Shown: one piece after another, positions 1 to 6,578 of the stretch
How the letters are laid out: every line of letters starts with the position of its first letter
How positions within the stretch are numbered: position 1 is the stretch's first letter
Assembly: GCA_003135995.1 (NCBI GenBank)
Contig: PNBM01000102.1
Coordinates: 13,777 to 21,658, forward strand
Source of the DNA: Ignavibacteriota bacterium
GTDB taxonomy: Bacteria; Bacteroidota; Ignavibacteria; Tepidaquicellales; Tepidaquicellaceae
Direction of reading: 5' to 3'
DNA: 7,882 bases
Program-made: the position numbers and the translations under genes
Notes under the pieces: generated by a model
The model's database searches: none
What the model was told of the DNA's origin: nothing
The model's input: the letters and a program-made list of their open reading frames with translations, nothing else

Positions 1-3000
1 CGAAACAGGTGAAATCACATGGTCTGATGAATTATACGAAATGTTAGGGAGGGATAAAAATTTAGGACCAACAAAAATAGAAGATAATAAAGAATTATTT
101 ACTCCTGAAAGTTTAACAATTCGAAACGAAGCTCTTAAGAGAAGCATGGACTCAGGAGAATCTGCATCTTATGAATGCGAAATAAATCGTTTTGATAATA
201 AAAAACGAATTTGGGTAAATTCCAGAATCAAAGCGGAAAAAAATGAATCCGGTAAAATTAAAAGAATTCTGGGAACCACACAGGACATAACAGAACAGAA
301 ACGGGTAAGCGAGATGGTAAAAGCCGAAAGACAAAGGTTATTTGATGTTCTTGAAACTTTACCTTCTTACGTTGCACTTTTGGATCCCGATTATCATGTG
401 CCTTTTGCAAATAAATATTTCCGTGAAAACTTCGGTGAGTCAAATGGAAAACGATGTTTCGAATATTTATTCGGACGAACAGAACCCTGCGAAATATGCG
501 AAACATACAATGTGTTAAAAACAATGAAGCCGCATAGCTGGGAATGGACGGGACCTAATGCTAAGACGTATGATGTTTATGACTTTCCATTCAAAGATAC
601 AGATGGCTCAACATTAATAATGGAAATGGGTATAGATATAACAGAACGTAAGAAAGCAGAGGAAGAATACCGGAAACTTAACTCCGAACTCGAACAACGC
701 GTGAAGCGTCGTACATCTGAAATCGAAAAAATTAATAAAGACCTGCAAGCTTCACGTCTGGCTGCGCTTAATTTAATGGAGGATGCCGTCAAATCTCAAA
801 AACAAATAAAGAATTTATATGAGGAATTAGTCCATTCTTCTGAATTAAGATTGCTGGCATTAAGAGCGGGACAACTGGGTACATTTGATTTTAATTTTCA
901 AACAGGTGAAATTATTTTTGACGAACAGGCGAAAAAAATTTATGATTATTCCGGAGATGAATATCTTGATATTACAAATGTCACAGAGTGGATTCATTCA
1001 GATGATAGGGAGCGAGTGAACAAAGAAATTAAAGGTGCTTTCGAACGTGAAGCGAATGGTGAATTCGAATCCGAATACCGTATAGTCCGGAAAGACGATA
1101 CTATATACTGGATTTACGCAAAGGGTCAGGTTCATTATGTTGGAGAGGGTCAGAATCGTCACGGAGACAGAATGATTGGAGTTCTTCAGGATATTACAAC
1201 TCGTAAGAATATGGAAGAAGAGTTGAAAAGGTCGCGCGAAAACCTGGAATTCAAAGTGCAGGAAAGAACTGCCGAACTTAAAAAAATCACGAATGAACTT
1301 TATCGTATTAACAGGGCACTTCGAACTATCACTGCTTGTAATCAGGCTCAGATACACTCTACAACGGAAAACGAATTGCTGAAAGAAATTTGCAGAGTAA
1401 TTGTTGAAGAAGGTGGTTATCGGTTAGCATGGGTTGGATATGCAGAAAATGATGAAAAAAAATCCGTCCTTCCTATAGGCAGTGCAGGTTATGAAGAAGG
1501 ATATCTTGAGAAAGCTCATATATCATGGGCGGATAACGAGTATGGTCATGGTCCTACCGGTACCGCTATCCGGACAGGGAAAATATCAATTTGCCGGAAT
1601 ATGCTTACTGACCCCGATTTCGAACCATGGCGTAAAGAAGCAATCAAACGCGGTTATGCCTCTTCGATAGTTCTTCCGCTGACAATCAGTGGCGTTGCTT
1701 TTGGCGCAATATCTATATATGCAGTCGAACCTGAAGCATTTGATGTAGAAGAGGTAAAGCTTCTTTCTGAATTGGCTGAAGACTTATCCTATAGCGTAAA
1801 AGCCATCAGGAATGATATTGAACGTAAGTCGGCCGAAGAAAAACTTACAGTTTTAAATGATGAAATACTCGACCTTTATAATAACGCGCCATGCGGTTAT
1901 CATTCACTTGATAAATATGGCATAATAACGAGGATAAATAATACAGAGCTTAAATGGCTCGGGTATGAACGTGATGAAGTTATTAATAAAATGCATATCA
2001 CAAAAATTCTTGCGCCCTCTGGTCTTGGAAATTTTAATAAGAATTTCCCGCTATTAATTAAAAATGGATTTATAGAAAATGTTGAACTTGAATTCTTAAG
2101 AAAAGACGGCTCATCATTTTTCCTCAACCTTAATTCAACTGCAGTGTATGATGAAAACGGTGAATTCAAAAATACACGTACGACGCTTTTTGATATAACC
2201 GAGCGGAGAATGATAGAACAGAAACTTCAGCTGGCACTAACAAACTGGACGGAAACATTCAACGCTATCGGTGACCGTATTTGTCTCCTCGATAAAGATG
2301 GTATTATAGTTCAATGTAACAAAAGTATGACGGATATGCTCAGCGTTTCTGAAGATAAAATTATGGGTAGAAAATGTCATAGTATTTTACACGGTACAAA
2401 CTGTTTCATCGAAAATTGTCCGTTCGCTGCGATGAGGAAAAGCAAGAAAAGGGAATCTCACGAATTAAAAATAGAAAATAAATATTACACAGTATCCGCT
2501 GACCCTATTTTTGATAAAAATGGTAATATTCAGGGAGCAGTTCATATATTAAGTGATATAACACAACGAAAAGAAGCTGAAGAAAAAGTACGTGCGGCAT
2601 CACTTTATACACGAACCCTTATTGAATCCAGTCTTGACCCGCTTTTGACAATTGATAAATACGGAAAAATTAATGATGTCAATAATTCTACTGAAAATAT
2701 TACCGGAATCAGGCGTGACAGCCTTATCGGAACTGACTTCTCAGATTATTTCACTGAACCTGACAAAGCAAAAACAGGTTATAAAAAAGTTTTATCTGAC
2801 GGTCTTGTAAGAGATTATCCTTTAACGATTCGCCATAAGTCGGGAAAAACAACTGACGTTTTATACAATGCAACCGTTTACAAAAATGAATTTGGGAATA
2901 CAGTTGGAATTTTTGCTGCCGCCCGCGATATAACAAAGATAAAGGAAGCAGAAAAAAAGATTAAAGAAAGCGAAGCTGAACTTATTGAAGCGCAGCATAT

Positions 3001-4006
3001 AGGACATATAGGAAGCTGGTCATGGAATAAGAATACAAATGTAATTACATTGTCAAATGAAATTTACAGAATATATAATCTCAACACGGATAAACCCGTT
3101 CCCACTTTAAACGAACTTTTCAATTTTTATAAACCCGAATACTCTGAACTAATTAAAAAGACTATACTCAAATCAATCGATACCGGAGAGTCTTTCGAAC
3201 TCGATTTGGAATTGCCCGGTAGGGACGTACCTGTAAAGTGGGTTACAGTACGCGGAAACGTAATCACAATCGAATCAGGAAAATTTATCGGGCTTCGGGG
3301 AACAATGCAGGATGTGACCGAACGAAAAAAAGCTGAAGAACAATTGCGTGAACTCGCTCATAATTTGCAATCTATTCGCGAAGAGGAACGTACAAGGCTC
3401 TCACGCGAATTGCATGATAATTTCGGACAGTCGCTTACAGGTCTGAAAATGAGTATCTCATCTTTGGAAAAAAGATTATCGCGGCAGGATGACACAAAAA
3501 GTTTTTCGGATATTTTTGAAAAAATAAAAGGGATGAAATCGATAATTGATGAACTCGCGATGTTAACAAGCAGATTGTCAATGGAATTGAGACCGAATGT
3601 CCTCGATATGCTTGGTCTGAAACCTGCAATTGAATGGCTCGCAGAAGATTTCAAACGAAAGAGCGGCATTGATTGTAATGTAAGTTCTGCTTTGGAAACC
3701 ATTGATATCATTCCCTCTCACGCAACTGAAATTTTCAGAATTATTCAGGAAATTTTTACAAATGTAATCCGGCATTCCGAAGCAAATCTCGTTAATGTAA
3801 ATATTTTTGAAAAAAATAATAGTTATACAATCGAAATAAAAGATAACGGCAAAGGAATTAAAGAGGCAGATATTTCGTCCCCTTACTCGTTCGGTCTGAT
3901 GGGAATGCATGAGCGGGCGTTGCTTTTTAACGGAAAAATAGATATTATTGGAGCATCAGGAAGCGGTACACGGATTTTAATAAATATACCAAAAAATAAA
4001 AAATGA
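1..4006 (+). CDS. Multi-PAS/GAF sensor histidine kinase, HisKA_3 type (5' end outside window)
   Basis: Cytoplasmic-type sensor kinase that should autophosphorylate on His and pass phosphate to a NarL/FixJ regulator. The frame is open from base 2 (ETGEITWSDELYE precedes the first Met at 41), so the true start lies upstream. Numbering from Met-41: PAS A, partial (1-85, ends QDITEQKR); PAS B (100-205, Cys139/150/153); coiled coil (206-266); PAS C, PAS_3-like (268-388); coiled coil (389-425); GAF (427-590); PAS D (608-722, YNNAPCGYHSLD); PAS E (735-843, Cys779/788/793); PAS F (854-967); PAS G, PAS_3-like (985-1095); HisKA_3 with RELHDNFGQ, His1125 and a DxxxQ motif; HATPase_c with N box near Asn1241, DNGKGI at 1268, GLMGMHERA at 1285 and GSGTRI at 1307. 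No transmembrane segment is visible in this part. The stop overlaps the next start (ATGA). HisKA_3 kinases classically pair with NarL-type regulators (NarX/NarL, NreB/NreC). Ligands are unknown. The kinase call is very secure; exact domain edges are estimates. Confidence 0.96.
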   Translation, partial: ETGEITWSDELYEMLGRDKNLGPTKIEDNKELFTPESLTIRNEALKRSMDSGESASYECEINRFDNKKRIWVNSRIKAEKNESGKIKRILGTTQDITEQKRVSEMVKAERQRLFDVLETLPSYVALLDPDYHVPFANKYFRENFGESNGKRCFEYLFGRTEPCEICETYNVLKTMKPHSWEWTGPNAKTYDVYDFPFKDTDGSTLIMEMGIDITERKKAEEEYRKLNSELEQRVKRRTSEIEKINKDLQASRLAALNLMEDAVKSQKQIKNLYEELVHSSELRLLALRAGQLGTFDFNFQTGEIIFDEQAKKIYDYSGDEYLDITNVTEWIHSDDRERVNKEIKGAFEREANGEFESEYRIVRKDDTIYWIYAKGQVHYVGEGQNRHGDRMIGVLQDITTRKNMEEELKRSRENLEFKVQERTAELKKITNELYRINRALRTITACNQAQIHSTTENELLKEICRVIVEEGGYRLAWVGYAENDEKKSVLPIGSAGYEEGYLEKAHISWADNEYGHGPTGTAIRTGKISICRNMLTDPDFEPWRKEAIKRGYASSIVLPLTISGVAFGAISIYAVEPEAFDVEEVKLLSELAEDLSYSVKAIRNDIERKSAEEKLTVLNDEILDLYNNAPCGYHSLDKYGIITRINNTELKWLGYERDEVINKMHITKILAPSGLGNFNKNFPLLIKNGFIENVELEFLRKDGSSFFLNLNSTAVYDENGEFKNTRTTLFDITERRMIEQKLQLALTNWTETFNAIGDRICLLDKDGIIVQCNKSMTDMLSVSEDKIMGRKCHSILHGTNCFIENCPFAAMRKSKKRESHELKIENKYYTVSADPIFDKNGNIQGAVHILSDITQRKEAEEKVRAASLYTRTLIESSLDPLLTIDKYGKINDVNNSTENITGIRRDSLIGTDFSDYFTEPDKAKTGYKKVLSDGLVRDYPLTIRHKSGKTTDVLYNATVYKNEFGNTVGIFAAARDITKIKEAEKKIKESEAELIEAQHIGHIGSWSWNKNTNVITLSNEIYRIYNLNTDKPVPTLNELFNFYKPEYSELIKKTILKSIDTGESFELDLELPGRDVPVKWVTVRGNVITIESGKFIGLRGTMQDVTERKKAEEQLRELAHNLQSIREEERTRLSRELHDNFGQSLTGLKMSISSLEKRLSRQDDTKSFSDIFEKIKGMKSIIDELAMLTSRLSMELRPNVLDMLGLKPAIEWLAEDFKRKSGIDCNVSSALETIDIIPSHATEIFRIIQEIFTNVIRHSEANLVNVNIFEKNNSYTIEIKDNGKGIKEADISSPYSFGLMGMHERALLFNGKIDIIGASGSGTRILINIPKNKK

Positions 4007-4635
4007 TAAAAATATTAATCGCTGATGACCATCCTATGATAAGGTATGGTTTGAAACAAATTATATCGGAGCAGAAAGATATTAAAGTGACCGGTGAAGC
4101 TGAAAACGGAAAGCAGGTATTTGAATTTTTGAAAAAAAACGAATACGATTTGCTGATTCTTGATTTAAACCTGCCGGATATAAACGGTGTGGAAATATTA
4201 AAGAAATTAAAACATTCCAAATATAAAATTCCGGTTCTTATTTTAAGCGCTTTTCCGGAAGAACAGTATGCCGTGAGGCTTATAAAAGCAGGAGCATCAG
4301 GCTATCTGAACAAAATTGCCGTTGCTGATTTGTTAATAGATGCCATAAGAAAAATTATTTCGGGAGGTCATTATATCAGTTCCGCTTTATCCGAAAAACT
4401 TGTTTCCGCCATTACAAACGATAACGAAGAAAATGTCCACGAAAAACTTTCCGAAAGAGAATTCGAAATATTGTGTCTGATAGCTTCCGGGAAAACAGTT
4501 AAAGATGTTGCCGATAAATTATTTTTAAGCATACCGACAGTCTATACTTATCGTTCCAGAATTCTCGAAAAAATGGATATGAAAAATGACAATGAACTGA
4601 TTCAGTACTGCATCAAAGAAGGACTCGTATTATAA
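4003..4635 (+). CDS. NarL/FixJ-family response regulator (REC + LuxR-type HTH), copy 1
   Basis: DNA-binding response regulator, 210 aa, the usual length for the NarL/FixJ family. The receiver domain spans about 1-120: acidic pocket Asp8-Asp9, phosphoacceptor Asp54 in LILDLNLPD, Ser82 at the Thr/Ser switch position and Lys104. The GerE/LuxR helix-turn-helix spans about 147-210, with LSEREFEILCLIASGKT and then the recognition-helix region IPTVYTYRSRILEKM. The start ATG overlaps the kinase stop by four bases and has no Shine-Dalgarno-like site in front of it, so translation is probably coupled. The upstream kinase is the obvious phosphodonor (inference from overlap and from the known HisKA_3-NarL partnership). 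The stretch where most relatives have T-V-x-x-H reads T-V-Y-T-Y, so the DNA target may differ from well-studied members. Target genes are not visible. Confidence 0.95.
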   Translation: MIKILIADDHPMIRYGLKQIISEQKDIKVTGEAENGKQVFEFLKKNEYDLLILDLNLPDINGVEILKKLKHSKYKIPVLILSAFPEEQYAVRLIKAGASGYLNKIAVADLLIDAIRKIISGGHYISSALSEKLVSAITNDNEENVHEKLSEREFEILCLIASGKTVKDVADKLFLSIPTVYTYRSRILEKMDMKNDNELIQYCIKEGLVL

Positions 4636-4710
4636 AAATGTTTTTTTCTTATATTTAATTTCAAACAGGGAATTACCGCCGATAATTTTATCATTAAAAT
4701 CCGGTTAATA

Positions 4711-4730
4711 ATTATGAGTGGAATCATAAT
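4711..4730. promoter_or_regulatory. Inverted repeat, possible operator
   Basis: ATTATGA (4711-4717) and TCATAAT (4724-4730) are perfect complements around the 6-nt centre GTGGAA. The repeat sits 130-149 bp ahead of the second regulator and just upstream of a promoter-like string. NarL-family regulators bind dyad heptamers, so this could be a binding site for either regulator. In AT-rich DNA a 7-bp dyad can also arise by chance, so confidence is low. Confidence 0.25.
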
Positions 4731-4745
4731 CATTATTATTGATTA

Positions 4746-4775
4746 TTTGTGATATTTTTAGGATATTACAATTTG
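4746..4775 (+). promoter_or_regulatory. Possible Bacteroidota-type promoter for regulator copy 2
   Basis: TTTG at 4746-4749, a 17-nt spacer, then TACAATTTG at 4767-4775. This resembles the TTTG/TAnnTTTG pattern known for the Bacteroidota primary sigma factor, with one extra base inside the -7 element. It would leave a leader of roughly 80 nt before the ATG at 4860. No transcript data; a chance match is possible. Confidence 0.3.
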
Positions 4776-4859
4776 TTTTTTCGTATTGCCCGTTCATTTC
4801 GTAATCCGAAAAAAATTTATTTTTAATGATATTACTATTAACATCGAAAAATATTAATT

Positions 4860-5492
4860 ATGATAAATATATTAATTGCCGATGATCACCCTATCGTAAG
4901 GTCAGGTTTAAAGCAGATAATTACAGATGAAGAAGATATGGTTGTGAGCGGAGAAGCTAAAAACGGAATGCAGGTCCTGGAATTATTAAAAGAAGATAAA
5001 TACGATATTTTAATACTTGATATCAACCTCCCCGATATAACAGGTATGGAAGTATTAAATAGAATAAAACAATCTAAAATTAACATTCCCGTTTTAATTT
5101 TAAGTGTTCTTCCGGAAGAGCAATATGCCGTAAGGATGATTGAATCGGGAGCATCGGGGTATATTAATAAAATGGCAGCATCTGACCAGTTGATAATTGC
5201 AATAAGAAAAATCATCGCAGGCGGATTTTATATAAACCCTGCATTATCGGAAAATCTTGCCTCGGTTATAAGTAAAAACAAAAAACAAACTCCTCATCAA
5301 AATCTTTCCGCTCGCGAATTTGAAATCATGTGTCTGATTGCGTCAGGGAAATGCGTCAAAGAAATCGCGGAAAAATTAACGCTGGGTGTTCCTACTATTT
5401 ATTCTTTCCGCACAAAAATACTTCAGAAATTAAATCTGAAAAATGATTCCGAACTCATTCAGTACTGCATTAAAGAAGGACTGATTTCGTAG
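4860..5492 (+). CDS. NarL/FixJ-family response regulator (REC + LuxR-type HTH), copy 2
   Basis: Second NarL/FixJ-type regulator, 210 aa. It aligns with the preceding regulator end to end without a gap, at about 132 of 210 identical residues (hand count). The phosphorylation residues are kept: Asp8-Asp9, Asp54 in LILDINLPD, Ser82 and Lys104. The HTH reads LSAREFEIMCLIASGKC, followed by VPTIYSFRTKILQKL, and the C-terminus ELIQYCIKEGLI is nearly the same in both. Differences cluster in the interdomain linker (138-148) and in parts of the recognition helix, so the two copies may bind related but distinct sites. No Shine-Dalgarno is seen; the leader is AT-rich. No kinase gene adjoins it directly. 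It could be served by the upstream multi-PAS kinase or by another kinase (inference). Confidence 0.95.
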   Translation: MINILIADDHPIVRSGLKQIITDEEDMVVSGEAKNGMQVLELLKEDKYDILILDINLPDITGMEVLNRIKQSKINIPVLILSVLPEEQYAVRMIESGASGYINKMAASDQLIIAIRKIIAGGFYINPALSENLASVISKNKKQTPHQNLSAREFEIMCLIASGKCVKEIAEKLTLGVPTIYSFRTKILQKLNLKNDSELIQYCIKEGLIS

Positions 5493-5501
5493 TTTTTATT
5501 T

Positions 5502-5543
5502 TCCCCCTTCAAAGGGAGGAAATGCAAAGCCCTCATTTTTTTT
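5502..5543 (+). terminator. Palindromic CCCTT/AAGGG element with T-run; possible terminator and repeat copy
   Basis: Ten bases after the stop of regulator copy 2. CCCTT (5505-5509) and AAGGG (5512-5516) form a tight palindrome, extended by TCC (5502-5504) and GGA (5518-5520) around one bulged A. An eight-T run follows at 5536-5543. The position fits transcription termination, although about 15 nt separate the stem from the T-run. The string CCCCCTTnnAAAGGG followed by AAATG recurs at 6166-6184, so this is probably also one copy of an extragenic repeat. Confidence 0.4.
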
Positions 5544-5613
5544 CAACTCTTCTCCTCCTGATTCCGCTAAACCAAACTTGTATTCCACAATTTTATAAGC
5601 CTTGAATATTTTT

Positions 5614-5649
5614 AATGAGAAGAATTGTATCATAATGAGAAATATTGTC
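5614..5649. repeat. Short direct repeat with 20-bp period
   Basis: AATGAGAAGAATTGTA (5614-5629) is followed by AATGAGAAATATTGTC (5634-5649). They match at 13 of 16 positions with start-to-start spacing of 20 bp, close to two helical turns. The pair lies about 40 bp upstream of a promoter-like string for the next gene, a plausible place for an activator site. Function is inferred from position only. Confidence 0.35.
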
Positions 5650-5689
5650 AAAAATCATCATTTTTTATTATAGAAACAGAGTATATTTA

Positions 5690-5717
5690 TTGGCAGGCTA
5701 ATTGCTTAATATATATT
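5690..5717 (+). promoter_or_regulatory. Possible promoter for the 122-codon gene
   Basis: TTGGCA (5690-5695), a 16-nt spacer and TATATT (5712-5717) resemble -35 and -10 elements of housekeeping promoters. TATATTG also partly matches the Bacteroidota -7 pattern. It lies 60-90 bp before the start codon. Low-complexity AT-rich DNA makes such matches common. Confidence 0.3.
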
Positions 5718-5777
5718 GTAATTAAATCTTTTAGGAAAACTTTGTAAAAGAGAAAAAATAAAAAAATAAGGATATCC

Positions 5778-6146
5778 GTGATGGATAAAAAAGAATATTT
5801 AATTCAAAGAAAAAAGGAATGTTTTAAGCAAATATTAAGCAGCTTTAAAAAAGGTTATATATTATTAAACGAATGTTATACCTACGAACCGTCAGAGGCT
5901 GTTATAAAGAAAGACAAACTGAAAACATTTTTAGATAAATGCGAAAGAACAGAGGAAAGAGAAATAAATTGTTTAACCGATTCGGAAAAAATATTGATAG
6001 AAGGAGATATATATTATTATAAGATTCTAAGTATACAGGAAAAGATGTACAGGGTAATAAGGTATCTTACAAGCGGAGATAGAAGAAATATTGAAGTATT
6101 GGAAAGATATCTGAAAATATTTGAAGAAGATTTTGGTTTAAAATAA
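5778..6146 (+). CDS. Hypothetical small helical protein, Cys-containing
   Basis: Not recognised. The product is about 121-122 aa, very rich in Lys, Glu, Ile and Tyr, with no signal peptide or membrane segment; it looks all-helical and soluble. Four Cys residues occur at 15, 33, 55 and 65 (counted from the GTG), without a CxxC pair. The frame opens with GTG at 5778 followed directly by ATG at 5781. AAGGA at 5768-5772 sits 8 nt before the ATG and 5 nt before the GTG, favouring ATG, so the likely protein begins MDKKEYLIQ. This is the only gene in the window with a clear Shine-Dalgarno. Codons are more AT-biased than in the regulators (many ATA and TTA). It stands alone between two hairpin elements. 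The small helical form could suit a chaperone or adaptor, but nothing in the sequence establishes that. The reading frame is long for such AT-rich DNA and has a good start, so it is probably a real gene. Confidence 0.7.
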   Translation: MMDKKEYLIQRKKECFKQILSSFKKGYILLNECYTYEPSEAVIKKDKLKTFLDKCERTEEREINCLTDSEKILIEGDIYYYKILSIQEKMYRVIRYLTSGDRRNIEVLERYLKIFEEDFGLK

Positions 6147-6163
6147 ACACATATATTCGGTCT

Positions 6164-6241
6164 TACCCCCTTTTAAAGGGAAATGGACTTCGCTCTTACG
6201 CCCCTTTGAAGGAGGGTAGGGGGGATGATTTTCTTTTTTTT
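6164..6241 (+). repeat. Extragenic imperfect hairpin element with T-rich tail
   Basis: The left arm TACCCCCTTTTAAAGGG (6164-6180) and right arm CCCTTTGAAGGAGGGTA (6202-6218) can pair over 17 positions with one C/A mismatch and two G-U wobbles, around a 21-nt loop. The left arm is itself palindromic (CCCTTT-T-AAAGGG). A G-run (6219-6224) and a T-rich tract (6228-6241) follow, so it could end transcription of the 122-codon gene, whose stop is 17 nt upstream. It shares CCCCCTTnnAAAGGG plus AAATG with the element at 5503-5524. This resembles REP/MITE-like extragenic palindromes, but family membership cannot be tested here. Confidence 0.55.
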
Positions 6242-6364
6242 AAATTCTCAACTTATGCTCTTCACCCTCTTCGCAGTCGCAATTTCCTTTTAATCCCGAA
6301 AAGTCAGGATTTGTACATTATATTAATAAATGATTTTCGTCGAATTAAGCGTTTTACGTCAGGG
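6241..6364. other. Non-coding stretch with no strong feature
   Basis: No convincing reading frame on either strand. The first half is pyrimidine-rich. A small hairpin, AATCC (6292-6296) with GGATT (6307-6311) around a 10-nt loop, is the only structure noticed. Confidence 0.5.
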
Positions 6365-6517
6365 TTTTTTAGCAATTAAATGGACAATTGAATTGTTTTA
6401 TATAATAGTAAGAAACAGTTGCTAAACCGAAAGGTAATAGCACGGGAAAATGTCATCACTTTCAGGTGAAGAAATGCATATAAGATTAGTTGTTTCGTAA
6501 TAACGCATACTGCATTT
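6365..6517 (+). ncRNA. Candidate structured RNA or leader (nested inverted repeats)
   Basis: Several inverted repeats stack in about 150 nt. TTTAGCAA (6368-6375) pairs with TTGCTAAA (6419-6426), enclosing ACAATT-G-AATTGT (6384-6396). ACC-GAAA-GGT (6426-6435) has a GNRA tetraloop. TCAC (6456-6459) pairs with GTGA (6466-6469). AAATGCA (6472-6478) pairs with TGCATTT (6511-6517), enclosing GTTGTT (6489-6494) with AATAAC (6499-6504). Local G+C is higher than the flanks. A 16-codon ORF, MSSLSGEEMHIRLVVS with tandem TAA stops, lies inside (6450-6503). Strand is undetermined; + is chosen because a sensor gene follows downstream. It matches no RNA family I recognise and may be coincidental. Confidence 0.25.
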
Positions 6518-6578
6518 AAATATATGTAAATTTATAAGAGCAATTCAAATTTATTATTTCTGCCAAATCATTTAAAAA

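Larger units (their letters stand above)
4636..4859. other. AT-rich gap between the two regulator genes
   Basis: This 224-bp stretch has no credible ORF and no strong GC-rich terminator. It holds an AT-only hairpin (ATTTTA 4685-4690 with TAAAAT 4695-4700), a 7-bp inverted repeat at 4711-4730 and a promoter-like string at 4746-4775. The gap suggests the second regulator has its own promoter, although read-through from copy 1 is not excluded. Confidence 0.6.

Noticed and set aside
998..1357. 119-codon open frame on the minus strand inside the kinase gene
   Set aside because: It lies wholly antisense to a strongly conserved PAS/coiled-coil region, has no start signals, and its translation (Phe/Ser/Ile-rich) is what the reverse of AT-rich coding DNA gives.
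3358..3910. Overlapping minus-strand frames opposite the HisKA_3/HATPase core
   Set aside because: They mirror the catalytic core in other frames; the plus strand carries every kinase motif. No sign of a real antisense gene.
3945..4220. 91-codon minus-strand frame across the kinase-regulator junction
   Set aside because: It spans the end of one certain gene and the receiver domain of another, with no promoter or ribosome site.
4636..4660. Terminator after regulator copy 1 (AAAAATGTTTTTTT)
   Set aside because: The only stem is A5/T5 with a 2-nt loop; no GC stem precedes the T-run, so a terminator call is not supported.
6419..6470. Resemblance to a cyclic-di-GMP (GEMM-I) riboswitch: CTAAACCGAAAGGT looks like the tetraloop hairpin of that family
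   Set aside because: The conserved GGGACGCAAAGCC and CCGG parts that should follow the tetraloop hairpin are absent, so the likeness is limited to a common GAAA hairpin.
6450..6500. 16-codon ORF MSSLSGEEMHIRLVVS with tandem stops
   Set aside because: It is too short to support without conservation data, its ribosome site is poor, and it overlaps the inverted-repeat cluster. Kept only as a remark there.
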